Below are positions 48,411-59,600 of a stretch of 64,000 nt of DNA, one piece after another; within the stretch, counting starts at the first letter, position 1, and each line of letters starts with the position of its first letter. Under the pieces are notes generated by a model, which made no database searches, was not told the DNA's origin, and saw only the letters and a list, made by a program, of their open reading frames with translations. The stretch covers positions 41,796,001 to 41,860,000 of the forward strand of contig NC_083379.1 in NCBI RefSeq assembly GCF_031755915.1, given 5' to 3'. Position numbers and translations under genes: made by a program. The DNA is from Ziziphus jujuba. Taxonomy: Eukaryota > Streptophyta > Magnoliopsida > Rosales > Rhamnaceae.

Positions 48411-49868
48411 TATGTCTGATAGGAATGTATGTTTGTGAAAGATAGATAGAAGAAACAGATACTTGGGGAAGGCAGCGTTTGGTCAATGACTAAAGGGCAC
48501 ATAGGATTAGGCAGACACAATTTCACAAAATTAAAAAAAAAAAAAAAAAAAATAATGACGATAAAATAATAAAATGGGGACAAATAGTGTTAGAACAAAG
48601 GGACAAGAAAGGGCATTTTACCAAGTGCTGGTGTGCTGTTAATTTGGAAGATGTGATGTTTTATTAAGAGGGGGTTTTATTTTCAAAGAAAGTAGGAAAA
48701 TGGTGTCCTTTTCTTTGTTTTGGGCGGTTGTGCTTATTGTTTTGTATGTCATGGTGGTTGAGATCTGCAAATGGGAGTTGGATTGGAGAGAAATGTGGGG
48801 GTAGATTGTGATTTGTGATAGGGGGAGTTGAAGTTAAATTTGGAAAGAGACGGCAAACTCTGTATGAGTAAATTAAAAAATTAGGATTCTTTTGTTTTTG
48901 AACTGTTTTGTGACGTTGGAGAGACTCAGACCAAGTTTGGTTTTGTCCGTAGTTTCGGTGGACTCCTTCCCGAGTTGTAAGGGTTTAGAATACAACGTCA
49001 ACATCATGTTTTTGATTTTTTGTGTAGCTTGTGGATAAATACGATTCGAGCCCAATATTTACGTCAACTTAAAAACCTTCATCAATTCAGTCTCAATAAA
49101 ATTTAATAAAAGTTCATAATTTCATGTTTAAATACTTGAAGAAGATTGATTAACTTCTTGCCTTTAAGCGCCTAAATGCAGCACCTCTCACACACATTTT
49201 GTGCTGATGTCAACTCATTAATATATAAATAAACAAGAAGGTAGCTAAATTATTATACAGGAAGGAAAAAAAAATTATAAAAAGAAAAAAGTAAAAAAGA
49301 AAATATATTAGCGTTTTTATTTCTAACCTTGTAGTCTTGAAGTTGAAAAGAAAGACGTGAAGCATAGAAAAAAAAAAAATGCTGGACCAAAGAAATATAA
49401 AAAAGAAAAAGAAAAAAAAGCTAGGGTGATTTTTAGATCTCAATCAAAATCTGATATTAATATGTCAATGAGTATTAAGGAGGAATTATGACCCTTAATA
49501 TTTAAGTTGTCGAGTGTCACATTCCTTAAAAGCTATTGCAGCACCTCCTTCTAAAGCAGAAAAAAGTTAAGAAAATTCTGTCAAGATGAGCAACGCTTAA
49601 AGTAGAGATTTTGAAACTATAGTTTCTTTTGTTTGTTTCATTATCTGGGCCTAACATAAATGGGACACATTTTTTTTTTTTTTTGTTTAATAAAAACACA
49701 AGACTAAGATAAAAATAAATAAATAAATGGTATTCATTAGTAATTATGTAAGGAAACTTAACATTTATGTTAAGCAATAAAAGAAAAAAGAAAAAAGAAA
49801 AAAAAACCGCAACCCCATTAAACAGAACTACAATAAAATTTTCTCAATCGTTTTAGATCGAAAACTTT
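48411..49868. other. NSP1 upstream region
   Basis: The first 60 bases are the NSP1 leader. Beyond that lie a poly-A at about 48534-48552 and T- and A-rich tracts. Frames here are low-complexity (Phe-rich). No other gene supported. Confidence 0.6.
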
Positions 49869-51399
49869 AAGAGAGGAATATTATACAAGGGCAGAGGATG
49901 TGATATTGAAGGATATCATCCATGACATTCTCGGTAAGCTTACACTGAACGAACTCGCAAGGTTTCGTTGTGTTTCCAAGAAATGGTGCACCTCTGTGTT
50001 ATGGTTCTCTGACCACTGTAGAGAAGAAAAATAAAAAGAATTCTATTATTCTGGTGCAAATAGAATACAAAAATAGAAAACTTCTTTTTCGGATTCTCAT
50101 GTGAAATCTCTCTCTATTCTATCAAACTCTCTTTAGAATTTGATCCTCTTCTCTCAAGCTCTCTCCGGAGTCTTTACGATGCTCTCAACACTCCTCTCTT
50201 GGGTTTGGATTGAGATTGCTTGGCTTGGTGGTGAATGCAAGCGTAGAGCCTATTTATAAGCTCATAATGTCGGTGCATGTCCACCATTTTCAACTTCTTC
50301 CGACAGTTGCCCACAGTTGCAACAACAAATTGGTTTTTCGATATTAAATGCAGCAACCGTTGTAAAAATGGTGGCTGAGCGATGGCAGTGTGGCTAGTTT
50401 CACAGTCGGTGCGGCTGGACTTCACACTCTGTAATACCAAGGATATTGAAAACTGTTAAAAGTTCAAGCAAAATCCTAGTTTCGTCCCCCGAAGAAATTC
50501 AAATTGTAGCGGGTTGCTCTTCCACTAAAACAATCAGAATCACCTCAGCAGGTACTCGGTTCCTCTAATGGTTGTCTATGCATCAACAGTTTTCCGAAAC
50601 CTAACAATTTTCCGCTGTGGAATTCATTAACAAAAGAATACAAGAATATTGATCAACCAATGAAGAAGGTGTCGAAATTCTACTGGTACCACTCTCTCAT
50701 TGGATTCGGGTACAATCATTGTACAGATGATTATAAGATTGTGGGAAGGTTTAATTTCACAGTGCTGGTTTATTCATTAAAAAGAAATTCTTGGAGAGAG
50801 ATGCAAACAATTCCTGCTTGTCTTAATAGGCATAAAACTAGCTAACTGGTGAATGAAGCTCTATATTGGCCTATTAGTTATGTGAATACCGATTCGGAGG
50901 TGTCTCGGATGCATCAGATTCTACGATTAGACTTAGCAGATGAGAAGCATAGCTGGGTTAAACCACCTTCTGATGTTGATCAGAAATGTGAATTAAAGTT
51001 GATGGTATTCAAAGGAAACAAGCTATGTACATCTCAAAGCGAAGATCACTTTCGTGCATGCCATTGTGATTAAGATGTGGGTTTTGGGAGAGAACAAAAA
51101 GAGGAACTGAAGTGGAAAAGGCTGATAAAAATTAGAGTTGGTAAAGAACTCCAGCCTGTAAGATAATTAGAACCCTTGATTTTTTATACCTGAGAACCAT
51201 TGTATCCCTTATTTTTTAGGAGGAATGATGTAGTATTACAAATGGACAGAGTGAAGACCACACTGCCACCATATATCTCGAATCGTATGTATACAATCCC
51301 AAAGATAAACTCTTCAAATGGTTGGAGATTTCGGGGATCGAAGGCGGGAATTATTTAAAGCCAACATATGACGAGAGCATTCAATCACTTCGTTCTTGA
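49869..51399 (+). pseudogene. Broken F-box/FBA-domain gene
   Basis: An F-box reads at about 49892-50005: EDVILKDIIHDILGKLTLNE then LARFRCVSKKWCTSVLW, with no usable start codon before it. After an unrelated block (about 50012-50426) the F-box-associated domain resumes near 50600: SLIGFGYNHCTDDYKIVGRF, VYSLKRNSWREMQTIP. A stop at 50843, another at 51071 and others downstream break it. The tail YVYNPKDKLFKWLEISGIEG ends at TGA 51397-51399. Intact relatives are substrate adaptors of SCF ubiquitin ligases. This copy is a pseudogene. Confidence 0.8.
50012..50426 (-). mobile_element. Candidate solo-LTR-like insertion in F-box pseudogene
   Basis: A block that interrupts the F-box frame. Read on the minus strand it starts TGTGAAGTCCAGCC, has a TATA-like CTTATAAATAGGC about 170 bases in, a C/A-rich leader, and ends CTTCTCTACAGTGGT. 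CTCTG occurs at 50007-50011 and again at 50427-50431, a candidate 5-bp target duplication. This fits a solo LTR, but the TG..CA ends are not clean, and no internal retroelement sequence is present. Confidence 0.4.
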
Positions 51400-51814
51400 A
51401 AACTAAGGACAAAAGAGGTGAAGGGAATGGCCAAAGCGGCAGCAGCGGAGGACTTACTTGGATAGAAATCTTGTTACTTTATCAACCTTTCTTTAGTAAT
51501 CAATAATATAAGAAAGTAGATGAACATTAGTAATTTATTTATATATTAAAAAAAAAAAAAAAAAACGAAGCTGAATATGTCTAGTCGTTTTCAATCTAAG
51601 TCTATATTTGATTATTATTGTCAATTGTGACTCTATTTGATGATATTGAAGTATTTTACCTTTTTTGGATGGCAAGCACTGCTTCTTAAATCATAATTTA
51701 TAATGAACGTTTCTCAAACTTAACTTCAGACACTACTTCTTAAATCATTATTCATAATATAGGCTGCTCAAAGTTAACTTTTTGTACTTTTGGTTGTGGT
51801 TTTTTGCTTTGATC

Positions 51815-52105
51815 CCCCAGTGGACCTCCTGAAATTGGTGTTTCCATTTTCTGGTCATTGACTGTGGAGGGGGACCACCTGAAAGGCGAGCAGTGTAGGC
51901 CATTGCACACTATGAGAAACCCCAACATCAAGAATGTGAAGGTTACGCTTACTGGTCAAATTCTTTTGAGAGGATTTTGAGGATTGAAGAATTTTGCAAT
52001 GTTGTATTGGGAGGCAAACCAGAGAAGAGATTTTTGAACTGACATGTCCTTCTGAAGCAGAGGAGGAGGACAAATGGTGGGTCAGTAAGCGGCAGCTTCT
52101 CACCC
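51815..52105 (-). pseudogene. Degenerate internal fragment of NSP1
   Basis: The minus strand reads LLTHHLSSSSASEGHVS and KRNLHILDVGVSHSVQWPTL, then a frameshifted copy of the segment GGPPPLVRITVISGTVNDQK. The intact NSP1 has LTHHLSSSSASSCSASEGYV and KRNLHILDVGVSHGVQWPTL in the same order. Deletions shorten the part between. It is in the same orientation as NSP1, about 4 kb upstream of that gene's start, directly abutting the copia fragment. Confidence 0.85.
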
Positions 52106-52129
52106 GTTCGAGAGCCCACTTCCTCGATT

Positions 52130-54012
52130 CAGCCAGTGTCCTCTCCAGGTAGAATTTCTTCTCCTCGACGTACACATCATATGCGTACTCGAGCTCTCAA
52201 TAACATGTTCAAGCTGAAAATTATATCTGACTTTTATCCAGCTTCAAGTTCACCCTCACCTGCTGAACCTAAAACAATAAGTCAAGCTCTACAGTCATCT
52301 GAGTGGCATCAGGCCATGCTTGATGAGTACAACACTTTTATAGCCAACCATACCTGGGATCTTGTTCCTCCATCATCTGCTCAAAATGTCGTTGGTTGTA
52401 AGTGGGTGTTTCGTACAAAACGGAACTCGGATGGTTCTATTCAACGGTATAAAGCTCGTCTCGTGGCCAAAGGCTTCCATCAAAGCCCAGGCATTGATTT
52501 TAATGACACTTTAGCCCCGTTGTCAAGCCCACCACCATCCGAACTGTCATTTGTATTGCCTTATCAAATAACTGGCCTCTCTGTCAAATGGATGTTAACA
52601 ATGCCTTCCTCAATGGGACTCTTCAAAAACAAGTTTTCATGGCTCAACCGCCTGGCTTCGTGGCTGCCTCATCTCTGTTGTATGTTTGCAAGCTCAACAA
52701 GGCCATCTATGGCCTTAAACAGGCTCCTCGGACCTAGTTTACGGAGCTGCGGTCTTTTCTTATTCATTTTAGATTTACTCATTCTCGGTCAGATCCCTCC
52801 TTGTTCATTTTTGCAAAGGACCGCATCTTGCTTTACCTCCTTGTCTATGTAGATGATTTGATCCTTACAGGGAACGATAACAACCTTTTATCCAGATTTG
52901 TTGATTCTCTTTCCACACGATTTTCAATGAAAGATCTTGGGCCCCTGAAATATTTTCTTGACATTAAGGTACATCCTACATCGACTGGTCTCTTTCTTAC
53001 TCAGCAGCACTACATCACTAACCTCCTGACCAAGACTCACATGCTTCAGTCTACTGCTATGGATACTCCTATGTCTCTCTCCACTTTATCCTCTGGTCCT
53101 GGTGGCACCTCTCCTCCGTCTGCTACCTTTTACTGCCAGGTCGACGGAAGCCTTCAATACTTAACTTTTACGAGGTCTGATATTGCCTTCACCGTTAACA
53201 AACTGTTACAGTACATGCATAACCCGACAGCTCTTCATTGGATTGCTGTCAAACGTCTCCTCCACTATCTTAAAGGTACTGCTTCTTTTGGTCTCTCTTT
53301 GCATCACACGTCTCCCTTGATTCTCCATGCTTTTTCGGAGGCTAATTGGGCTATAAATAAAGAGGACAGTACCTCCACAACTGGTTATGTTGTCTTCTTG
53401 GGGTGTAATCCAGTCTCTTGGTCTTCTTGTATATAGCGGTCTGTTTCCCGGTCCTCAACTGAAGCCGAATATCGAGCCATCGCACATATTACCTTTGAAC
53501 TCAGTTGGTTAACCTCTCTTCTTCAAGAACTTTGTATCTCCTCCTCATCTACTCCTGTTATCTACTGTGACAATCTTGGTGCTACATATGTGTCGGCCAA
53601 CCCCAAGTTTCATTCCAAGATGAAGCACGTTCGTATTAATTTCCACTTTGTTAGAGAAAAGGTTGCTGCTGGATCTCTTCGTGTTTCTTATGTCTCTAGC
53701 AAAGATCAGATAGCCAATGTTCTTACCAAAGGTCTTGGCAGACAGTTGTTTCAGCTCTTTCGGTCCAAGCTTTATGTCATTGACCGACCCAAAACTTGCA
53801 GGGGCATGTTAGGATAACGTAGCTCTCATGCACTCACATATCTCACCCATGCACTCACATATCTCTCTTCTGTTGTATCACCTATCCTCTATGTATATCT
53901 GTTAGGTAATTTGTATATATCCTTTACTATTCATTTCTATCCTTGTAACCACTGGGTGCAACGTGTGTATATATGTTCTCATTAATAAAGTTAAGCAATC
54001 TTTCTATCAAAC
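52130..54012 (+). mobile_element. 5'-truncated Ty1/copia retrotransposon with one LTR
   Basis: Reverse transcriptase and RNase H segments of a copia polyprotein in the plus orientation, broken into several frames. Landmarks: NVVGCKWVFRTKRNSDGSI and RYKARLVAKGF (start of RT), YVDDLILTGND (catalytic Asp pair, about 52845-52875), RSSTEAEYRAIA (RNase H, about 53446-53482), DQIANVLTKGL. A stop at about 53437 and frame changes at about 52540 and 52740 inactivate it. gag, protease and integrase are absent, and the left edge abuts the NSP1 fragment. The coding end is followed directly by the LTR. Decayed; not able to move by itself. Confidence 0.9.
53807..54012 (+). repeat. 3' LTR of the copia fragment
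   Basis: Begins TGTTAGGATAACG right after a short purine-rich tract (GCAGGGGCA). It contains the direct repeat CACTCACATATCTC and a polyadenylation-like AATAAAG at about 53986. About 200 bases long. The right edge is uncertain (CTTTCTATCA or a few bases on), since the partner LTR is not in the window. Confidence 0.65.
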
Positions 54013-55200
54013 TTTCTGCATTACTCATATGCATGAGGTTTTCAAATGTAACGTAGCTAAATGGTGTGTCGCTCCATTATGTTCCACTACTGCTGAATCT
54101 AATTTTCATGCTTTATGGGGTTGTCCTAAGGCTCAACAAATCTGGAAGGAGATGGATTTCCTTTGGGGTGTCAAATGTGGTGTAACAGCCCAACCCAGAC
54201 CACCCGCATGCAGATATTGTCTTCTTTTGGCTTGGGGAATCCTCGTATAATCCAGCCCTCAAGGGTTTAAAACACGTCTACAAGGGAAAGGTATCCACAC
54301 ACTTATAAGCCATGCTTCGTTCCCCTTTCCAACCGATGTGAGACTTCACAATCCTCCCCTCTTGAGGCTTAGCGTCCTCGCTAGCACACCGATCCGGGTA
54401 CTGGATTTGATACCATCTACAACAACCCAGCCCAGACCAACCGCATGCAGATATTTTCCTCTTTGGCCTTGAGGAATCCTCTTACAATCCAACCCTCAAG
54501 GGTTTAAAACGCGTCTGCAAGGGAAAGGTATCCACACGCTTATAAGCTATGTTTCGTTCCCCTTTCCAACCGATGTGGGACTTCACATGTGGTGTCTATG
54601 ATTCCTTTGCGAGTCTTTGCTGTTGGACTTTATCTAAATTATTTGTCTTGCAAAAAGAGAGGCTTGCTTGGGTGGCTTGGTGTATTTGGAACAGGAGAAA
54701 CAACATCATGCCTGTTAATGTGGTTCATAATGACAAGTGACTTATGGATATGTTAGCTTGTTAGCATGTGGAACATAGGGAGGCTTCTTGGCATGAGGAT
54801 CAAATTGCTCATAAAGGACACTCTTGTGATAGGGTGGGTGCCTCTGGCAGGGAATCCTGTGCGTATTTATATTGATGCTGCTGTTGTAACTGTTGTTGGG
54901 TGAGTGGATGTTGGGTTGGTTGTGTGAAATATAACTGGTGATTTAATGGCAGTGGTGATTAAGCCTTTCAATCATGTTTGGAATGTTCTTTCTACAGAAT
55001 TAATGGCTATTCTTGAAGTTATAATTTTTTTTGTCTACAAGCTGGTTTCAAAGGAAGTACAATTTTATTTGACTCTCAGACTGCTGTTTCTTTGGTTTCT
55101 GGTCTATGTTTGGATTCCAATTGTTATCTTGTTGAAGAACTTTGTTCATTGCTTCAAAACCATAAGGGTTTTAGTTGTCTTTCGAAGCTTAGCTTGAAGA
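54013..55200 (+). mobile_element. LINE fragment (zf-RVT and RNase H), split by a TRIM
   Basis: Plus-strand remnants of a non-LTR retrotransposon. AESNFHALWGCPKAQQIWKE at about 54095-54152 is the zinc-binding end of reverse transcriptase. After the TRIM insertion, ERLAWVAWCIWNRRNNIMPV follows, then DLMAVVIKPFNHVWNVLSTE and LMAILE (RNase H-like, about 54940-55020). Frameshifts and stops are frequent. No endonuclease or RT catalytic core is visible, so only the 3' portion survives. Confidence 0.75.
54181..54587 (-). mobile_element. Complete TRIM retrotransposon, 407 bp
   Basis: Two 170-bp LTRs (54181-54350 and 54418-54587) flank a 67-base interior. On the minus strand it starts TGTGAAGTCCCACATCGG and ends GGGCTGTTACA, so the ends are TG..CA. 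TGGTATCA (primer-binding site for initiator Met tRNA; TGATACCA at 54408-54415 on plus) lies two bases inside the 5' LTR, and a purine tract AAGAGGGGAGGAT (54351-54363) precedes the 3' LTR. TGTGG is duplicated at 54176-54180 and 54588-54592. No coding capacity, as normal for TRIMs, which rely on proteins of other elements. It split a LINE fragment, so it is younger than that. Confidence 0.93.
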
Positions 55201-55430
55201 AGGACTTGAATGGTTAAACTCGATCCTTCAAGCTGATCTTTGTAACTTTGGTTCTCATTAGTGGCCATGGTTATGTTTCTATTTTATTTTTTGAAAAAAA
55301 TTGTTTTTGTTGTATTGTCAATTAATATTAAACCTAAAATTTATCATGATCCATATAATGTAGTCATAATTAACAATGCCAAATTACCAATATCAAAGAG
55401 TCAATGCCAAATTACCTGCTTTTGTTATTA

Positions 55431-55475
<45 letters not shown>

Positions 55476-55997
55476 GGGTTAATATCATATAAACCCCCTA
55501 ATGATCTTATTTCAAATTATTCTTGCTAATTTGAAACAATTCAAAAATATTTATTGTTATTAAGGAGGAAAAAAAAAAATAGTAACTGGATAATCCTAAA
55601 AATGGAAAAGAAGTTAAAACTTTATCTTATGGAGTTTTGATTTAGTGGGCTAACTTTTAATTTAATAGGTTACCTAACTTGCCTTATGGTGCATGATATT
55701 AATATAGCACAATACTAGATGAGAGAAAAAAAAATGTAGAAAATTTAGTCTTATTTATATAATATATGCAATTTAATAGATTGTCATTGAATGGTTTGCT
55801 TTGTCTTACCAAATCTTTAGTATTAAAATATTAAAATAAAATTAAATGCTATAAATTAGTATTATTATATATTTTTTATAGATCTTAACCCTAAATAGCT
55901 AATGATAAGGTGAAGTAGATAGTTCATTAGATTATAATTGTTGTCTTATATGCATTGAAAAGCATAAAATTTTGTGTTCTATGCATTAAAAAGTGTA

Positions 55998-56073
<76 letters not shown>

Positions 56074-56099
56074 AATGAAAAATAAATAAACGAATACAT

Positions 56100-56640
56100 T
56101 GAAAAATATACTAATTATAATTCTTTTGATAAAATGAAGAAAAAGTAATTAAAAAATTAATTAGTTGTTGTTATCCTAATTCCTAAATAAAATGTTCTAT
56201 TACTTAAAAATAATAATTATCCTTGTTAATTATTTTGCTGGGAATTGATGAAATAATTATTATATTTTATAAAATGAAGAAAAGATTACAAAAATAAAAA
56301 ATTAATTAGCTGGTGCTCTCCCTAAATAAAATGCTTTATTACCTAAAAAATTAATTATCCTTTGATTATTACATATTACAAACGGAAGACAAATTAACAA
56401 AAAATTAACTAGTTGTTCTCTCCCTCAATAAAAATATTCTATTGCACAAAAAGAAAATTACTTATTCTCCTTAATTGCTTTTTTGGTTGGGAATTAAAAA
56501 ACTAATTATTATATTATTTTACAAAATGAAGAAAAAAATAACAAAAAATTTAATTAGTTGTTGCTCTCCCTAAATAAAATGTTCTATTACCTAAAATATA
56601 TATATATATATATATTATCCTCCTTAATTTTTTTGGTATG
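56100..56640. repeat. Degenerate tandem repeat, four copies of about 110-145 bp
   Basis: Four diverged copies, starting near 56130, 56271, 56380 and 56523, share AAAATGAAGAAAA, AAAATTAATTAGTTGTTG, CTCTCCCTAAATAAAATG, TTCTATTACCTAAAA and ATTATCCTCCTTAATT in that order. Spacing varies through insertions, including an (AT)n run in the last copy. Confidence 0.75.
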
Positions 56641-57267
56641 GGAATTCATCATTAATTCTACATTCACTTTAATTAGTTCATTTTTTTCATGTTATCTTAT
56701 TTATATATATAGTATATAAAAAACAAGTTATCACAAGCATTGAAATTAACTTTGCTTTTCATTGTTTGTCCCCCTATATACGCTATAAACACTTTAATTT
56801 CTTCAATACTTTTTATAATATGATTCCCTATATTTCTTTTTTTATCAATTCAATGGTATTCAATATATGTTGATAATTATGTTTTTATTTCTAATTTACT
56901 TATCTAATATTTATTTCCGTAAAAAAATTACATGAAATACTTATGAGAGTAAGAAATAAAATAATTGACAGACAAATTGAGTAATGAATTGTTATTATTA
57001 TAGAATTTGTATAATGTATTTAACCATGCAATTTTTTTAATTTTATAGGCCATGAAAAGTTATTCCATATAAAATGAATATAAGAAAATATTATGGTTTC
57101 AAAAAATGAAGAATAAAATTGAAGTTTTTTATAAATTGAAAGTGAAACCTGCTAATATTTTAATATCACAATATGTAGTCATCTATAAAATATAAAAATA
57201 TAATTTTATTAATTCACCAGAAAAAATATAATTTATTACTAGCTTTTATACAGTCAATTGCAAAATA

Positions 57268-57316
<49 letters not shown>

Positions 57317-58489
57317 TACATATATAATAAAACCAAAAAAAAAAAAAAGTGACGCAAAATTGTGGTGTAGTTGAATATGAAAATGATAAAGTAATATAAT
57401 TAAATAAGTAAAGAAATTTTATGATAATGACTTGATAAAGTAATAGTAAGATAAGGGGGTGTATATAATATTATTTAAAAGTATAATATTAATTATATTA
57501 GTAATAATAAGTTATTTTTAAGTTTAAAGGTATTTAAGACATTTTATTATGTCACATAGGAAAGAGAAATTTTGAATTTATTCCAAACCAGAGGGGGATA
57601 AGCTGAAGATATCTATATAATATTAACCCAAAAATCATATATAAAAATTAAAAAAATAAATAAATAAACAACCTCCGTGCACTTGAAAGAAGGCCTAGAC
57701 AGGAATCCTAAAGGGGGAAAGTTGGCAGATAAATGTGGATGGTGGATATTGGAAATTCAAAGGAGGAGATGTTGGATAAACAGCTCCTGCTGTTGAAGTT
57801 AATTTTTTTATATTGGGGTATAAAAATTCTAAATTGGAATAATATATTGCTGGAAAATAATGGATTTAGGACTGGAATAATAAAGTTATTCAAAGATATG
57901 TAATCTAAGTTTTAATTCGAAAGATACAAAGAAAGATGCCCATTAGAGAATTGGGCTGATTTGGATCAACAGTGTTTTGCGCAAGGATTAATTACTCTCC
58001 ATTTGCATGCATGTGTTCTATATATCCACTGGCTTTCTCTTACAAAACATTTGTTTAGTAACATAGTTGGTTTTTAATTTTAATTTTAATTTTTTTTACT
58101 TAATTTATGTAATTTATTTGTTTCAAATGTTAATTAGTGGTAGTTAAAGTTTGATAAACATTTAAATTAACTATAAAATTAAGGGAGGAAAATATATATA
58201 AAATCAAAATGGATATAACTTCAAATTGTATTGGTCTTTTGTCTTTGTTTTAACACAATTTCAAATTGTGTTAGTTTTTTAGAATTATTTTTTTATTTTT
58301 TCCTTTTAACCTTCTTTCAATTCTATTCGTGTTTAAGACGATTTATAAACTATAAGTAATAACTAACATTTAAGGTAAACAAATTACACATAATAGAGAG
58401 AAGGGGGAAAAAAAAAAAAAAAAAAAACACCTATAACCACACACACACACACACACATACAATATCTTGATGGCGAAATATGGATCCCT

Positions 58490-58670
58490 AAAGCAGTACA
58501 GTCGCTTTGTAGCTGAGGATTCGGATTATGTGAAATAATAGAATAATCAACTGCATGTTAATATGCTTTGCGCGATGTCCATTTCAAGAATATTTTAAAG
58601 TGCTTTGCAAATAACATATAATATTTTATAACTGCATGTTAAAATATTTTTATTTTTATTTTATAATATA

Positions 58671-58713
<43 letters not shown>

Positions 58714-59600
58714 GTAATAAATAAAAGAATATATTTTATAAAAATAATTTTTCATAGTTTTCTTTTATATTTTAGAAATAGTTTATATACATTTTTTTCA
58801 TAGTCCTTCATTTTTTTAATCTCTAAAATATGCACAAATTATTATTTTTATTTCTTGAAAACTCACGTTTGCATTTTTATAATAGTCTATGCAATTTTTT
58901 TACATATTCAAATTTTTTATGGGTTTGTATTTATTTTTTTAGAATATTTATTATATGCAAAGATATTTATTTTTATTTTAAAAAAATTTGCATTTGCAAT
59001 TTTTAAAATTTTTTTTACTAACTTATTAAAAAAATGATAAGTCCCTTTAATTTTTATTTTTATTTTTATTACTTTTTTATTTATAATTTTTTACGATTTG
59101 TACATTAAACTCTATAAAATTGTACTTTGTATCCCTGTTTATATTTAATAATTGATAGAATGACCAATGGTGCATGGATTTTGTGAGTTCAGATGTAAAT
59201 TGTCAAAAAAAATTTATTTAAAGTGTAAAGTACCAATCCTAATAAAATTTGGAGTGCAACGGTGTCTGACAAAAAATTTATTTAAAGCGTAAAGTACCAA
59301 CCCTAATAAACTTTGGAGTGCAACGGTGTCAATTTTCTTTCTCTTTTTTTTTTTTTTATGGCAAACTTTGTATATTGTATTATATAGTTGGCTTGGAGCA
59401 CGAATTTTGTAAATTTAAAATGCACGTTACCCAAAAAAAAAAAAATTAAAAATGCAAAATGTCAGCCCAACAAAATTTGAAGTGCAATGGTGCCTTGGAG
59501 CTCAGGATTTGGATTATGTACGAAATAATAGAACATTCTACTGTATGTTAATATGCTTGCGTGATACCCATTTCAAGAATATTTATACGCCATGTGGCGA
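58490..59600. repeat. Repeated block at 58.49 and 59.49 kb with short tandem units between
   Basis: About 58490-58607 and 59490-59600 share TGAGGATTCGGATTATGT (or its variant), GAAATAATAGAA, TGTTAATATGCTT and CATTTCAAGAATATTT. Between them, units ending AAATTTGGAGTGCAACGGTGTC occur in tandem at about 59219-59270 and 59282-59330, with a third variant at about 59440-59494. Same orientation, non-coding. Confidence 0.7.

Noticed and set aside
54181..54587. Cassandra element with a 5S rRNA-like LTR
   Set aside because: The size and LTR start are similar, but I see no 5S control-region sequence in the LTRs, so only the general TRIM call is made.
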